From the NCBI RefSeq assembly GCF_050337105.1, contig NZ_JAKJSQ010000073.1:1-17367 (forward strand): a stretch of DNA of 17,367 nucleotides, given 5' to 3'. The notes beneath the pieces are model-generated. The model had not been told where the DNA came from and did no database searches. It saw only the letters and a program-made list of their open reading frames with translations. Below are positions 1-7,020 of this stretch, piece after piece. The stretch's first letter is position 1. Each line of letters starts with the position of its first letter. This stretch comes from Aliivibrio_A kagoshimensis. GTDB lineage: Bacteria; Pseudomonadota; Gammaproteobacteria; Enterobacterales; Vibrionaceae. Position numbers and translations under genes: made by a program.

Positions 1-27
1 GTTTTAAAATAACAGGTAATAATAATA

Positions 28-765
28 ATGACTAAGCTAAACACACTGTTCATTTTGAGTTCTGTTTTTCTAACCACCCAAGCTCAAGCTGGATTGGTAA
101 ATATTCCTTTTAATGGCACATTTGATGAGGCTAGCATTGCAACAGAAGGGGGCCTTCCAGCAGGTGATTTCGACACGATAGGAGGCCTAGAAGATGTTGC
201 GCTCTTCAATTTGGTGACGGGTGTTAATGAATTTTATGGGTCAATCTTCAGTCCAACTGACCCAGCCGATGTATTCACTGTTGGTATTGCTGCAGGTTTG
301 AAGTTAACAGGGGCCACGATTCATTGGGGAACGAATCTACTCGGTGTTGGCTTTAAACCATTTGTTGATCAAACGGTCCCAGTAGATTACCGTCAGCAGA
401 ATACATGGGGAGACAATGCCCCTACTTGGTTCTTTGAAGAGAGCTCTACCGATCCTGAAATTTTCACTATCGCTGGATTAGAAGATGGACTAAATGGTGA
501 AACAGGAAAAACCTTTCTTTCAGCTGAACTGGATGTCACAGAGGGAATCTATTCAAGTTTACTATCTGCAAGTGGTACCTGCGCACAATCGTATAGCTAT
601 GACAGTCAAGGGTTCTTGAACACAACATGTGTTGAAGGCATCGACTACAAAATGACCTACACTGTGGAATCCTTAACCCCAATTTCTCAGGTACCTGAAC
701 CAACGACTCTCGCTATCTTTGCTTTAGGATTATTTGGATTAGTCTCTCGCAAAACCCAAAAATAG
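28..765 (+). CDS. PEP-CTERM sorting domain protein, secreted
   Basis: A 245-residue exported protein of unknown function. Residues 1-21 form a Sec signal peptide (basic start, hydrophobic core, AQA cleavage site before G22). The C-terminus, about residues 222-245, is a typical PEP-CTERM tripartite signal: VPEP, a hydrophobic helix (LAIFALGLFGLV) and a basic tail (SRKTQK). In this family the signal is recognised in the inner membrane by an exosortase, and the protein is delivered to the envelope or matrix, usually in exopolysaccharide-producing bacteria. The middle part is acidic and Gly/Thr-rich, with two cysteines near residues 184 and 201 that could form a disulfide; I recognise no enzyme motif. 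The ATG follows AGG and a short AAT run. No exosortase or polysaccharide gene is nearby. The sorting signal is certain; the function is unknown. Confidence 0.9.
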   Translation: MTKLNTLFILSSVFLTTQAQAGLVNIPFNGTFDEASIATEGGLPAGDFDTIGGLEDVALFNLVTGVNEFYGSIFSPTDPADVFTVGIAAGLKLTGATIHWGTNLLGVGFKPFVDQTVPVDYRQQNTWGDNAPTWFFEESSTDPEIFTIAGLEDGLNGETGKTFLSAELDVTEGIYSSLLSASGTCAQSYSYDSQGFLNTTCVEGIDYKMTYTVESLTPISQVPEPTTLAIFALGLFGLVSRKTQK

Positions 766-789
766 TAACCCGTTCGTTTCTAGCTGCTT

Positions 790-823
790 GGTATTAAGTG
801 TTATACAAACGACGCTTAATACC
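790..823. terminator. Stem-loop between convergent genes
   Basis: GGTATTAAGTGT (790-801) pairs with ACGCTTAATACC (812-823) with one G-T pair and a 10-nt loop. It lies between the ends of the PEP-CTERM gene and the convergent membrane-protein gene. There is no strong T-run on either side, so factor-independent termination is only possible; it may instead protect 3' ends. Confidence 0.5.
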
Positions 824-843
824 TTGCTTATTCACTTCGAAAA

Positions 844-1524
844 TTACAGGTGTTGGCTGACGGATCGCTTACGGCGAAAGGGTCTAAAAATCAAGCAGCC
901 TAAAGAAAGAATATCCATGTAAACCGATGCTGCACTGTCCATTGAATTTATCACTGTTTTGGATATCTGATTCGCTCTTCCCCAGTCATAACCAATATAG
1001 CCACTGAATATCAGCGCAACAAATAGGTTGAACGAGTGGTGCTGTATATTCAACACCATGTACTCCGTCACCGTGACCAACAATAACAGTACAATGGCAA
1101 TGAATAGAGTCAGAAATTTAAAAGCAAATACTCGTGGGAAAACCGTCGATAGGCACATCATAGAAAATGTCACAATACCAACGCTGGTGATGGTATCCGT
1201 CACTAAATGTGACGTACTGTGATCGGAAACAATAAGATTGATGGTTAACCCTAACGGAAGCACAACAACGTTATAACTGATAAAGCTAATTATGGGATTA
1301 TCACTGTGTTTAAATAAAAATAATCCGATTAAACAGCAACTAAAATAGCCAAGATACAAAACGCCACTGGTAAACTGTTGTAACGATTCAATTGGAATAA
1401 GAGTAACGATGTACCAGTTAATAAAAAAGCCCCAACATAAGATAAGACCGATGTTTAAGTTGTAGAGCGACTCTCCAATTATTTGACCACTGCTAATTTT
1501 TCGATTGAAAACGTTCTCATCCAT
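844..1524 (-). CDS. Bax inhibitor-1-like (BI-1/YetJ type) membrane protein
   Basis: A 226-residue integral membrane protein with about seven hydrophobic helices (roughly 24-42, 53-71, 77-100, 110-128, 134-155, 164-180, 199-214) and a basic C-terminal tail (FRPFRRKR). The last part matches the BI-1 family ending: GYIGYDWGR, then a Ser/Ala helix entering VYMDILSL. Asp180 and Asp204 are 24 residues apart, the same spacing as the di-aspartate pH sensor (Asp171/Asp195) of the Bacillus YetJ calcium leak channel. Bacterial members are inner-membrane proteins linked to calcium or proton leak or to FtsH-type quality control. The assignment is from motif reading and the N-terminal half is divergent. 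The start is the only plausible ATG, with a weak AGG about 10 nt upstream. Confidence 0.65.
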   Translation of the reverse strand: MDENVFNRKISSGQIIGESLYNLNIGLILCWGFFINWYIVTLIPIESLQQFTSGVLYLGYFSCCLIGLFLFKHSDNPIISFISYNVVVLPLGLTINLIVSDHSTSHLVTDTITSVGIVTFSMMCLSTVFPRVFAFKFLTLFIAIVLLLLVTVTEYMVLNIQHHSFNLFVALIFSGYIGYDWGRANQISKTVINSMDSAASVYMDILSLGCLIFRPFRRKRSVSQHL

Positions 1525-1715
1525 GAGGTTTGCCTAAACAGTTAATTACCCTAAGACATTACCTTGAATGTTTTAGTCAGACATGCACTTAGTTGATTAT
1601 CTGTGACCTTTGCGATAAAGACTTAATGAACAATATTCGTCTCAATCACATACATAATTGGATTTTCAGTATATACTTTTTTGAAAACTATCACTTTTTA
1701 TAAAAGGAGCCCGTT
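1525..1715. promoter_or_regulatory. Divergent intergenic promoter region
   Basis: This 191-bp stretch separates the divergent BI-1-like and RidA genes and should hold both promoters. A TATACT at 1672-1677 is a candidate -10 box for the RidA gene, but no good -35 box sits 16-18 bp upstream of it. AAAGGAG (about 1704-1710) is the strong ribosome site of the RidA gene. No clear operator was seen. Confidence 0.35.
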
Positions 1716-2063
1716 ATGATCGAGCGTCACGACACCAAACAACGCATGAGCAGAATTGTTAACCACAATGGAACCATCTACCTATGTGGACAAGTTTGTA
1801 AAGACGCAACTCAAGGCATAACTGAACAAACTGTCACTATGCTTGAGAAAGTTGAGGACCTACTGCTGCAAGCTGGCAGTGATAAAGAGCACATCTTATC
1901 TGTTACTATCTATATCAAAGAGATGAGCCAATTTTCTGAAATGAATGCCGTGTGGGACAACTGGGTACCAGAAGGTCACGCACCCGCTAGAGCTTGTGTT
2001 GAAGCGAGTATGGCTAGAGAATCTCTCTTAGTTGAAATATCTGTCATTGCTGCTGAAAAGTAG
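1716..2063 (+). CDS. RidA (YjgF/YER057c/UK114) family protein, YoaB-like
   Basis: A 115-residue cytosolic protein of the RidA superfamily. Canonical RidA hydrolyses reactive enamines and imines made by PLP enzymes such as threonine dehydratase, releasing ammonia and the keto acid; other subfamilies have less certain substrates. The fold signatures are visible: IYLCGQV near residues 21-27, then a long helix (EQTVTMLEKVEDLL), the SVTIYIKEM strand, MNAVWDNW, and the C-terminal HAPARACVEASMA. Arg92 aligns with the substrate-carboxylate arginine (Arg105) of E. coli RidA. At 115 residues it is shorter than RidA (about 128) and reads more like E. coli YoaB. The gene has an AAAGGAG ribosome site 5 nt before the ATG and stands alone, ending at a bidirectional terminator. 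Confidence 0.88.
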   Translation: MIERHDTKQRMSRIVNHNGTIYLCGQVCKDATQGITEQTVTMLEKVEDLLLQAGSDKEHILSVTIYIKEMSQFSEMNAVWDNWVPEGHAPARACVEASMARESLLVEISVIAAEK

Positions 2064-2071
2064 AATAAAAA

Positions 2072-2100
2072 GAGGCCTCATGAGATGAAGCCTCATTTTA
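2072..2100. terminator. Bidirectional rho-independent terminator
   Basis: GAGGCCTCAT (2072-2081) pairs with ATGAAGCCTC (2085-2094) with one mismatch and a GAG loop. ATTTTA follows on the plus strand, and the preceding AAAAA gives a T-run on the minus strand. It lies between the convergent RidA and exonuclease genes and probably serves both. Confidence 0.8.
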
Positions 2101-2111
2101 TTGTGCAACCT

Positions 2112-2642
2112 CTACAACATCGTTAATGCTAACTTTGCAAGATTGTAAGCATCTACATAGCCTGAGTGCTGACGTCCTTCCCACTCAATATTTGCAATCT
2201 CTAATGCCCTTCTCTGCCCCATTCTGCTGCTTTTATGACGATGTTTGACACGAAACAAAGTCGCCAGGTTGATATACTCTTTGATTGGAAAATCCAACTG
2301 TTTCGCCAGACACTCTTGCTCTAAAATCTGATCGTCATGACCCCAAGCCGCATATATCTTGTTTGGTCCACCGAAATTCTTCACCATTGAACTGAGAACA
2401 GCGTCTAATGGACGGCCCTGCTTAGCAATTTTTTGACCTGAAATTCCTGTTAATTCTGTGCAAAACGGGGAGATTTCATCCAGCTCAGGCTTGACATAAT
2501 ATTGAGCACGTTTAGTTATTTGCGAGGTAGTGAGGTCAATCTCTGCTAATCCAATCTCAATGATCTCTCCCGTTCGACCTTTGCCATCGATGTTCCAACA
2601 ACACATTTCCAGATCAAAACAGACGATTCGATTGAAGTTCAT
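2112..2642 (-). CDS. DEDDh 3'-5' exonuclease (ERI-1/KapD-like)
   Basis: A 176-residue single-domain exonuclease of the RNase T/DnaQ superfamily. The catalytic set is visible: Asp10 and Glu12 in CFDLEMC (Exo I), EIIEIGLAEID at about 26-36, the LTGISGQ turn at 64-70, Asp104 in AAWGHDDQIL (Exo II), and His159 with Asp164 in HSGYVDAYNLA (Exo III, DEDDh type). Such proteins trim RNA or DNA 3' ends using two metal ions. The length fits a bare exonuclease domain with no extra binding domain, and the pattern is closer to the ERI-1/KapD branch than to the DNA polymerase epsilon subunit. The substrate cannot be told from sequence. It is convergent with the RidA gene and lies 93 bp beyond the end of the diguanylate cyclase gene on the same strand. 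Confidence 0.85.
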   Translation of the reverse strand: MNFNRIVCFDLEMCCWNIDGKGRTGEIIEIGLAEIDLTTSQITKRAQYYVKPELDEISPFCTELTGISGQKIAKQGRPLDAVLSSMVKNFGGPNKIYAAWGHDDQILEQECLAKQLDFPIKEYINLATLFRVKHRHKSSRMGQRRALEIANIEWEGRQHSGYVDAYNLAKLALTML

Positions 2643-2735
2643 GATTTTCCTAAAGCAGATATAATTTTGAAGGCAGATTCTAGCGTAAGGGGGAGAAAAA
2701 AACGACCCCCAAAACCATGATAGCGTAGTAATTTA

Positions 2736-4238
2736 CTATTTTACTAATGTTGCTCGATTTCGACCACTGTCCTTACTGGTATACAAGGCAAGGTCGACCT
2801 TTTTATACAGTTCATTCAACGACTCACCATGCCACACTTTTGCACCAATGCTCACGGTTTGATGTAACTGGATCTGTTCGAACGTTGTTGGAGAGTTGGC
2901 AATTGTATTACGAATATCTTCTATGAGTTTCTCGACTTTATCGTTTTCATTCAGTATAGATAAGATAGAGAATTCATCGCCTCCATGTCTAGAAAAGGTA
3001 TCTTCTGGTCTTAATAATCCGGACACCATATCAGCGATATGTTTTAGCACAGCATCACCTGCTAGGTGACCATAATTATCATTAATGAGTTTAAACTCAT
3101 CGACATCAAACGTGATTAAACTAAAGTCACTCTCAGTGGCAATCAGTTTCTCCAATTTAGTGGCAAAATGGCGACGATTAAAAATGCCGGTTACTATGTC
3201 ATTATGAGCAAGGTATTGCAGTTCCTGGGTTTTTTTATCTAGAATCTCTGCCATTTCCTGTTTATCTCTTGAAATTAAAAAGGTAATAAATGACAACAGA
3301 ACAGAGATAATCACACCAATGATTATCATAAAGAGAACAGTGGTTTTTTGCGTATTATTTAGTGTATCCGTTGTTTTAAAATGTATTTTCCACACTCTAT
3401 TTTGCAACCTAATTTCACTTTTGACACTGATTCCCCCCTCCTCTTGCCAATTAGCACTTTGAAAGAGCAGCGGATCATCATCCGCTTCATAGCCACTATC
3501 CATAATTTGAATTTGCAAATTATCGCCCGCTAACGTTTTACCCAATAAATCATCAAAGTAGCGACTGATTCTAAAGGCACCCACCATTATCCCAATGATC
3601 TCATCACTTTGAATGACGGGGTAGTAGATCAACATCCCCGCTTTAGGGGCCGACTTGTCTTGACTGTCTTGGAGTAGTCTTAGCTTATCTGAGACATTAG
3701 GCTTACCAGACTTGAGCATCTCTGCTGTCACATGCTCAAAGCGAGTTCTTGAGGGGTAAAAGCCTAAGATGCGTGTAAAGCTCTCCTCTTTTGGATAGAT
3801 ATCTGCTACCACATAGATGGGTCTATCGTCTTGAAAGTAGTAACCTGTGTACTTAGGCTTATCTTGTGGTACCGTGAAAATGTCAAATTCGCTGTTGACC
3901 TTTCGTTTCTGTGCAACAAAATGGTCAATATCCGATTTTTCTACTTTTTTCATCCATTGTAACGATAGCAATGCCGTACCGCTCTCAATTAATCTCTTAG
4001 ATAACGCAGCAAAATCTTGGGCATTTAACTGCTTATCCGAATGAAATAGATGCGCGCTAACCCCCATATGATCAATATCTTCATTAACAAGAACTTGCAA
4101 AAGATGTGTCTCTCTTTGTGCCGCATTCTCAAGAGACAGTACATTTGAGTATTGGTTGATATCCATCACCATTTTAGTGGCAAAAAAAGTAATCACTAAA
4201 ACGAATAGACCTATGAGTAGTGAGTAAAACAACTTCAT
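2736..4238 (-). CDS. Membrane diguanylate cyclase with CHASE sensor domain
   Basis: A 500-residue inner-membrane protein that should make c-di-GMP from two GTP. From the N-terminus: one transmembrane helix (about 4-24), a periplasmic CHASE-type sensor (about 60-230, with SLQWMKKVEKSDIDHF and a GFYPSRTRFE stretch typical of the fold), a second helix (about 300-322), and a GGDEF domain (about 335-500). The active-site HGGDEF is intact (GGDEF at 419-423), as are FDVDEFKLIND with the metal Asp and YGHLAGD. RPED sits five residues before GGDEF, so the RxxD product-inhibition site is present. There is no EAL domain. The frame stays open to a TTG at 4274, but ATG at 4238 places the N-terminal helix correctly and is chosen, although neither has a good ribosome site. 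It is divergent from the DUF2760-Hsp70 operon and may share its control region. Confidence 0.88.
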   Translation of the reverse strand: MKLFYSLLIGLFVLVITFFATKMVMDINQYSNVLSLENAAQRETHLLQVLVNEDIDHMGVSAHLFHSDKQLNAQDFAALSKRLIESGTALLSLQWMKKVEKSDIDHFVAQKRKVNSEFDIFTVPQDKPKYTGYYFQDDRPIYVVADIYPKEESFTRILGFYPSRTRFEHVTAEMLKSGKPNVSDKLRLLQDSQDKSAPKAGMLIYYPVIQSDEIIGIMVGAFRISRYFDDLLGKTLAGDNLQIQIMDSGYEADDDPLLFQSANWQEEGGISVKSEIRLQNRVWKIHFKTTDTLNNTQKTTVLFMIIIGVIISVLLSFITFLISRDKQEMAEILDKKTQELQYLAHNDIVTGIFNRRHFATKLEKLIATESDFSLITFDVDEFKLINDNYGHLAGDAVLKHIADMVSGLLRPEDTFSRHGGDEFSILSILNENDKVEKLIEDIRNTIANSPTTFEQIQLHQTVSIGAKVWHGESLNELYKKVDLALYTSKDSGRNRATLVK

Positions 4239-4280
4239 ATCTCGCACAAAGCACCCATCTATAGATATTGGCAATAAGAG

Positions 4281-4349
4281 GATGACGCATAATCATCATG
4301 AGTTATAACTCCATTAACTATATATTATAAAAATGACACGTGCGTCATC
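4281..4349. repeat. 9-bp inverted repeat flanking a 12-bp palindrome
   Basis: The arms GATGACGCA (4281-4289) and TGCGTCATC (4341-4349) are perfect complements 51 bp apart. The palindrome GAGTTATAACTC occupies 4300-4311 inside. This looks like a paired operator rather than a terminator, because it sits between divergent genes and has no T-run. Confidence 0.6.
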
Positions 4350-4380
4350 ATTCTTACTCATCGAGGGAGGAAATANCAAA

Positions 4381-4449
4381 ATGGATAAAAAAACACCAAC
4401 CGAACTGAAAAATGGAGGAATAGTAAGCTCTTTTATCGCTGTACCTTGA
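4381..4449 (+). CDS. Possible 22-residue leader peptide
   Basis: An ATG at 4381 opens a 22-codon frame (MDKKTPTELKNGG, then IVSSFIAVP) that ends at TGA 4447-4449. GGGAGG (4365-4370) lies 10 nt upstream, an acceptable and unusually purine-rich ribosome site; the unresolved base at 4376 is inside the spacer. It ends 76 bp before the DUF2760 gene and points the same way, so it could be a leader ORF or small protein of that operon. There is no attenuator-like codon run and no hydrophobic segment. Such a short frame may occur by chance; the ribosome site is the main support. Confidence 0.3.
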   Translation: MDKKTPTELKNGGIVSSFIAVP

Positions 4450-4525
4450 TTATGTGAAGGTTCACCGCTATAAAGCCTATTGAATTGACATCAGCCCGCT
4501 TACACCTTCAACATAGAGAAAAATT

Positions 4526-5158
4526 ATGAATTTTGACATGAATAGCATGCCTGCCACATTCGATATTATCCATGCAGGTCTTGCCGCTTTTGGGATACTT
4601 TTCTTTTTCCTATTTGTGCTTAAAAAAGGCAAAGTGGTTGGGATTGAAAAAACCGTTGAAGTAGAAAAAATTGTTGAAGTAGAAACGCCTATTGAGAAGA
4701 TCATAGAAGTCGAAAAAGTCATCGAAGTTGAGAGAATCGTCGAAAAAATAGTGGAAGTGGAGTCTAAGATTAAAACGGCCACGCCTGAATCAGCACTTCA
4801 ACTGTTAGCTCTACTGCAAAGTGAAGCCCGTTTCATTGATTTTTTGCGTGAAGACCTAACAGGATTTGATGACTCTGATGTGGGCGCCGCAGCCCGAGTT
4901 ATTCATGAAGGTGGTCAAAAGGTATTAGCGGATTATTTCACGCTATCGCCTATTCGTAATGAAGATGAAGAGAGCTCTATCACTTTAGCTGAAGGGTTTA
5001 ATGCCACGGAAGTACGCCTTACCGGCAACGTGGTTGGTCATGCGCCTTTTACCGGGACACTTATCCATAAAGGGTGGAAGGTGACCTCCATTTCACTCCC
5101 AAAAATGGTTGATGGATACGATGCTTATATCATTGCACCTGCGGAGGTTGAGCTTTAA
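4526..5158 (+). CDS. DUF2760 protein with membrane anchor and VE-repeat stalk
   Basis: A 210-residue protein of unknown function. Residues 14-32 form one hydrophobic transmembrane helix followed by KKGK, predicting an N-out, C-in inner-membrane anchor. Residues 40-80 are a repeat of EK(I/V)(I/V)EVE units, extended or coiled and highly charged, as in the stalks of other membrane proteins. Residues about 84-210 match my memory of DUF2760: a helical start (ESALQLLALLQSEARFIDFLRED), then DSDVGAAARVIHEGG, and a C-terminal beta-rich part with HAPFTGTLIHKGWKV. It is the first gene of the operon, and its TAA overlaps the ATG of the first Hsp70 gene (TAATG). I infer that it tethers or regulates the two Hsp70-like ATPases at the membrane. 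The ribosome site (TAGAGAA) is weak. The DUF name is moderately sure; the function is not known. Confidence 0.75.
   Translation: MNFDMNSMPATFDIIHAGLAAFGILFFFLFVLKKGKVVGIEKTVEVEKIVEVETPIEKIIEVEKVIEVERIVEKIVEVESKIKTATPESALQLLALLQSEARFIDFLREDLTGFDDSDVGAAARVIHEGGQKVLADYFTLSPIRNEDEESSITLAEGFNATEVRLTGNVVGHAPFTGTLIHKGWKVTSISLPKMVDGYDAYIIAPAEVEL
4643..4764 (+). repeat. Degenerate VE-rich coding repeat
   Basis: This segment encodes the repeated EKIVEVE-type units of the DUF2760 stalk. At DNA level GTTGAAGTAGAAA occurs at 4655-4667 and again at 4673-4685, and later units have diverged. The repeat could expand or contract by slippage or recombination and so change stalk length between strains. Confidence 0.7.
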
Positions 5159-6999
5159 TGGATAATCGTCACACTCAGTACGGCAATTACAGCGTTGGTA
5201 TCGATTTAGGCACAACTCATTGCGTATTATCCTACGTTGAACTCGCTGATGATAATCACTCTGTCCATATTATGGAGATTCCTCAACTAACCTCTCCGGG
5301 ACAAGTTGAGAATCGACAGCAGCTCCCTTCATTTATCTATCAGGCACACGCTGCTGAACTGGCTGAAAACGACACAGCACTTCCTTGGACAACAGAGCCT
5401 ACCGCAATTGTAGGTGGTATTGCTCGTCAACTTGGCAGTAAAACTCCTATTCGACTAGTGGCTAGCGCCAAAAGCTGGTTATGCCACGGTGGTGTAAATC
5501 GTCGCGATGCTTTTTTACCTTTAAATAGCCCAGAAGAGGTCGAGAAAATCTCTCCCCTTCAAGCAACCATCGACTATCTTGAGCACCTAAAGTGTGCTTG
5601 GGACCACCAACACCCTCACTCTCCACTGACAGCTCAAGAGGTTACGATCACTGTCCCTGCTTCTTTTGATCCAGCTGCTAGAGATTTAACCGCAGAAGCT
5701 GCCAATCAAGTTGGGTTTACGCATGTGACACTCCTTGAAGAGCCGCAAGCTGCCGTTTATAGCTGGATAAAAAACTGTGATGATAGCTGGCGGGATCAAG
5801 TTTCTGTCGGTGATGTGATTCTTGTGGTTGATGTTGGTGGCGGCACCACAGATCTCTCTTTAGTTGCTGTTACTGAAGAGAGTGGCAACTTAACTCTAAA
5901 CCGGGTGGCAGTCGGTGATCACATTCTGCTCGGTGGCGATAATATGGACCTAGCTCTAGCGTATCGTCTCAAGATGAAACTCGCGAGCGAAGGTAAACAG
6001 TTGCAACCTTGGCAGATTCAAGCGATTACTCACGCTTGCCGCGACGCAAAAGAGGCACTCTTAAGCCAATTAGACCTGGAGTCTGTACCGATTGTAGTGC
6101 CAAGCCGTGGTTCTAAATTGCTTGGTGCCACGCTAAAAACTGAACTGACCCAACATGAAGTTCAACAGACCTTAATTGAAGGTTTCTTCCCACAGACTCT
6201 AATTACCGATCTGCCGGTTCAAACACCAAGAAGTGCGTTGACGCAAATTGGACTTCCCTATGCGCAAGATGCGGCTGTGACTCGTCATGTCGCCAGCTTC
6301 TTGACCAAACAGAGTACGGCAGCTGATGAGCTATTTGCTCACTCTAATACCAGTAACTTTATCAAACCTTCCGCCATTTTATTTAATGGCGGTGTTTTAA
6401 AGTCCACTCACATTGCCGAACGCCTACTCTCGACAATTAATCAATGGTTAACCGATGCTGGCGCGGAGAAGGTGTTCTTATTAGAAGGCCTAGATCTTGA
6501 CCTTGCTGTTGCCAGTGGTGCCTCTTACTACGGTACGGTGCGCCAGGGTAAAGGCGTTCGTATTCGTGGTGGTATTGCTAGCAGCTATTATGTGGGCATA
6601 GAAAGTGCGATGCCTGCTATTCCTGGGATGGAACCCCCTATTGAAGCTTTATGTGTCGCCCCTTTTGGAATGGAAGAGGGATCGCATATCAATGTTCCAA
6701 GTCAACCATTTGGGCTGGTTATTGGCCAACCCGTTCAATTTCGATTCTTCGGTTCGACGACACGACGTGATGATTCAGCGGGAACTCATCTTGATTTCTG
6801 GATGCCAGAAGATCTTGAAGAGCTACCTCCTATTCAAGTGACCTTACCTGTTATCGAAGGCCGTTCAAGTGGTGAAATAGTCCCAGTAAATCTGGCTGCG
6901 AAAGTAACAGAACTAGGCACTCTCTGCTTAGAAGCTATCCCTTGTGATGGTGGTGATAAGTGGAATATTGAGTTTGACGTCCGTTCGAACAATGCATAA
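5158..6999 (+). CDS. Divergent Hsp70 family protein, short form
   Basis: A 613-residue Hsp70-type ATPase. The actin-fold motifs are in order: phosphate-1 GIDLGTTHC (14-22), TVPASFDPAARD (165-176), LEEPQAAVYSW (193-203), phosphate-2 VVDVGGGTTDLSL (223-235), GDHILLGGDNMDLALA (253-268), adenosine motif ILFNGGVLKS (407-416) and AVASGASYYG (450-459). ATP binding and hydrolysis are therefore expected. After about residue 475 only some 135 residues remain. They look beta-rich, like a reduced substrate-binding domain, without the DnaK hydrophobic linker (DVLLLD type) and without a helical lid. The gene starts within the stop codon of the DUF2760 gene, with GGAGG about 10 nt upstream, so coupled translation is likely. 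It is clearly homologous to the N-terminal part of the next gene's product. It is not DnaK, HscA or HscC, and its client is unknown. Confidence 0.9.
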   Translation: MDNRHTQYGNYSVGIDLGTTHCVLSYVELADDNHSVHIMEIPQLTSPGQVENRQQLPSFIYQAHAAELAENDTALPWTTEPTAIVGGIARQLGSKTPIRLVASAKSWLCHGGVNRRDAFLPLNSPEEVEKISPLQATIDYLEHLKCAWDHQHPHSPLTAQEVTITVPASFDPAARDLTAEAANQVGFTHVTLLEEPQAAVYSWIKNCDDSWRDQVSVGDVILVVDVGGGTTDLSLVAVTEESGNLTLNRVAVGDHILLGGDNMDLALAYRLKMKLASEGKQLQPWQIQAITHACRDAKEALLSQLDLESVPIVVPSRGSKLLGATLKTELTQHEVQQTLIEGFFPQTLITDLPVQTPRSALTQIGLPYAQDAAVTRHVASFLTKQSTAADELFAHSNTSNFIKPSAILFNGGVLKSTHIAERLLSTINQWLTDAGAEKVFLLEGLDLDLAVASGASYYGTVRQGKGVRIRGGIASSYYVGIESAMPAIPGMEPPIEALCVAPFGMEEGSHINVPSQPFGLVIGQPVQFRFFGSTTRRDDSAGTHLDFWMPEDLEELPPIQVTLPVIEGRSSGEIVPVNLAAKVTELGTLCLEAIPCDGGDKWNIEFDVRSNNA

Positions 7000-7020
7000 A
7001 TAGTAATATTGGAGCGTTAA

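Larger units (their letters stand above)
4239..4525. promoter_or_regulatory. Divergent control region with nested inverted repeats
   Basis: This 287-bp region separates the diguanylate cyclase (-) from the DUF2760-Hsp70-Hsp70 operon (+). GATGACGCA (4281-4289) is repeated inverted as TGCGTCATC (4341-4349). Between them lies a perfect 12-bp palindrome, GAGTTATAACTC (4300-4311), and an AT-rich stretch (about 4312-4333) suited to -10 boxes. The right arm is part of a near-palindrome, ATGACACGTGCGTCAT (4334-4349). A second small dyad, GTGAA-GG-TTCAC, lies at 4454-4465, and TTGACA (4485-4490) could be a -35 box, although its -10 partner is poor. The arrangement suggests operator sites that may control both directions. 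No sigma-32 heat-shock promoter was recognised. One base (4376) is unresolved. Confidence 0.5.

Noticed and set aside
2680..2721. G-run and C-run hairpin after the diguanylate cyclase gene as a terminator
   Set aside because: GGGGG/CCCCC can pair, but the 12-nt A-rich loop and lack of a T-run on the right strand make it unconvincing.
4239..4274. TTG start extending the diguanylate cyclase by 12 residues
   Set aside because: It would place polar residues before the N-terminal helix, and no ribosome site supports it.
4643..4764. CRISPR-like or tandem non-coding repeat
   Set aside because: Units are in frame, degenerate and lack unique spacers; they encode the protein stalk.
4477..4782. Minus-strand frame rich in Ser/Thr/Phe opposite the DUF2760 gene
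   Set aside because: It is the reverse complement of the VE-repeat; repetition alone keeps it open.
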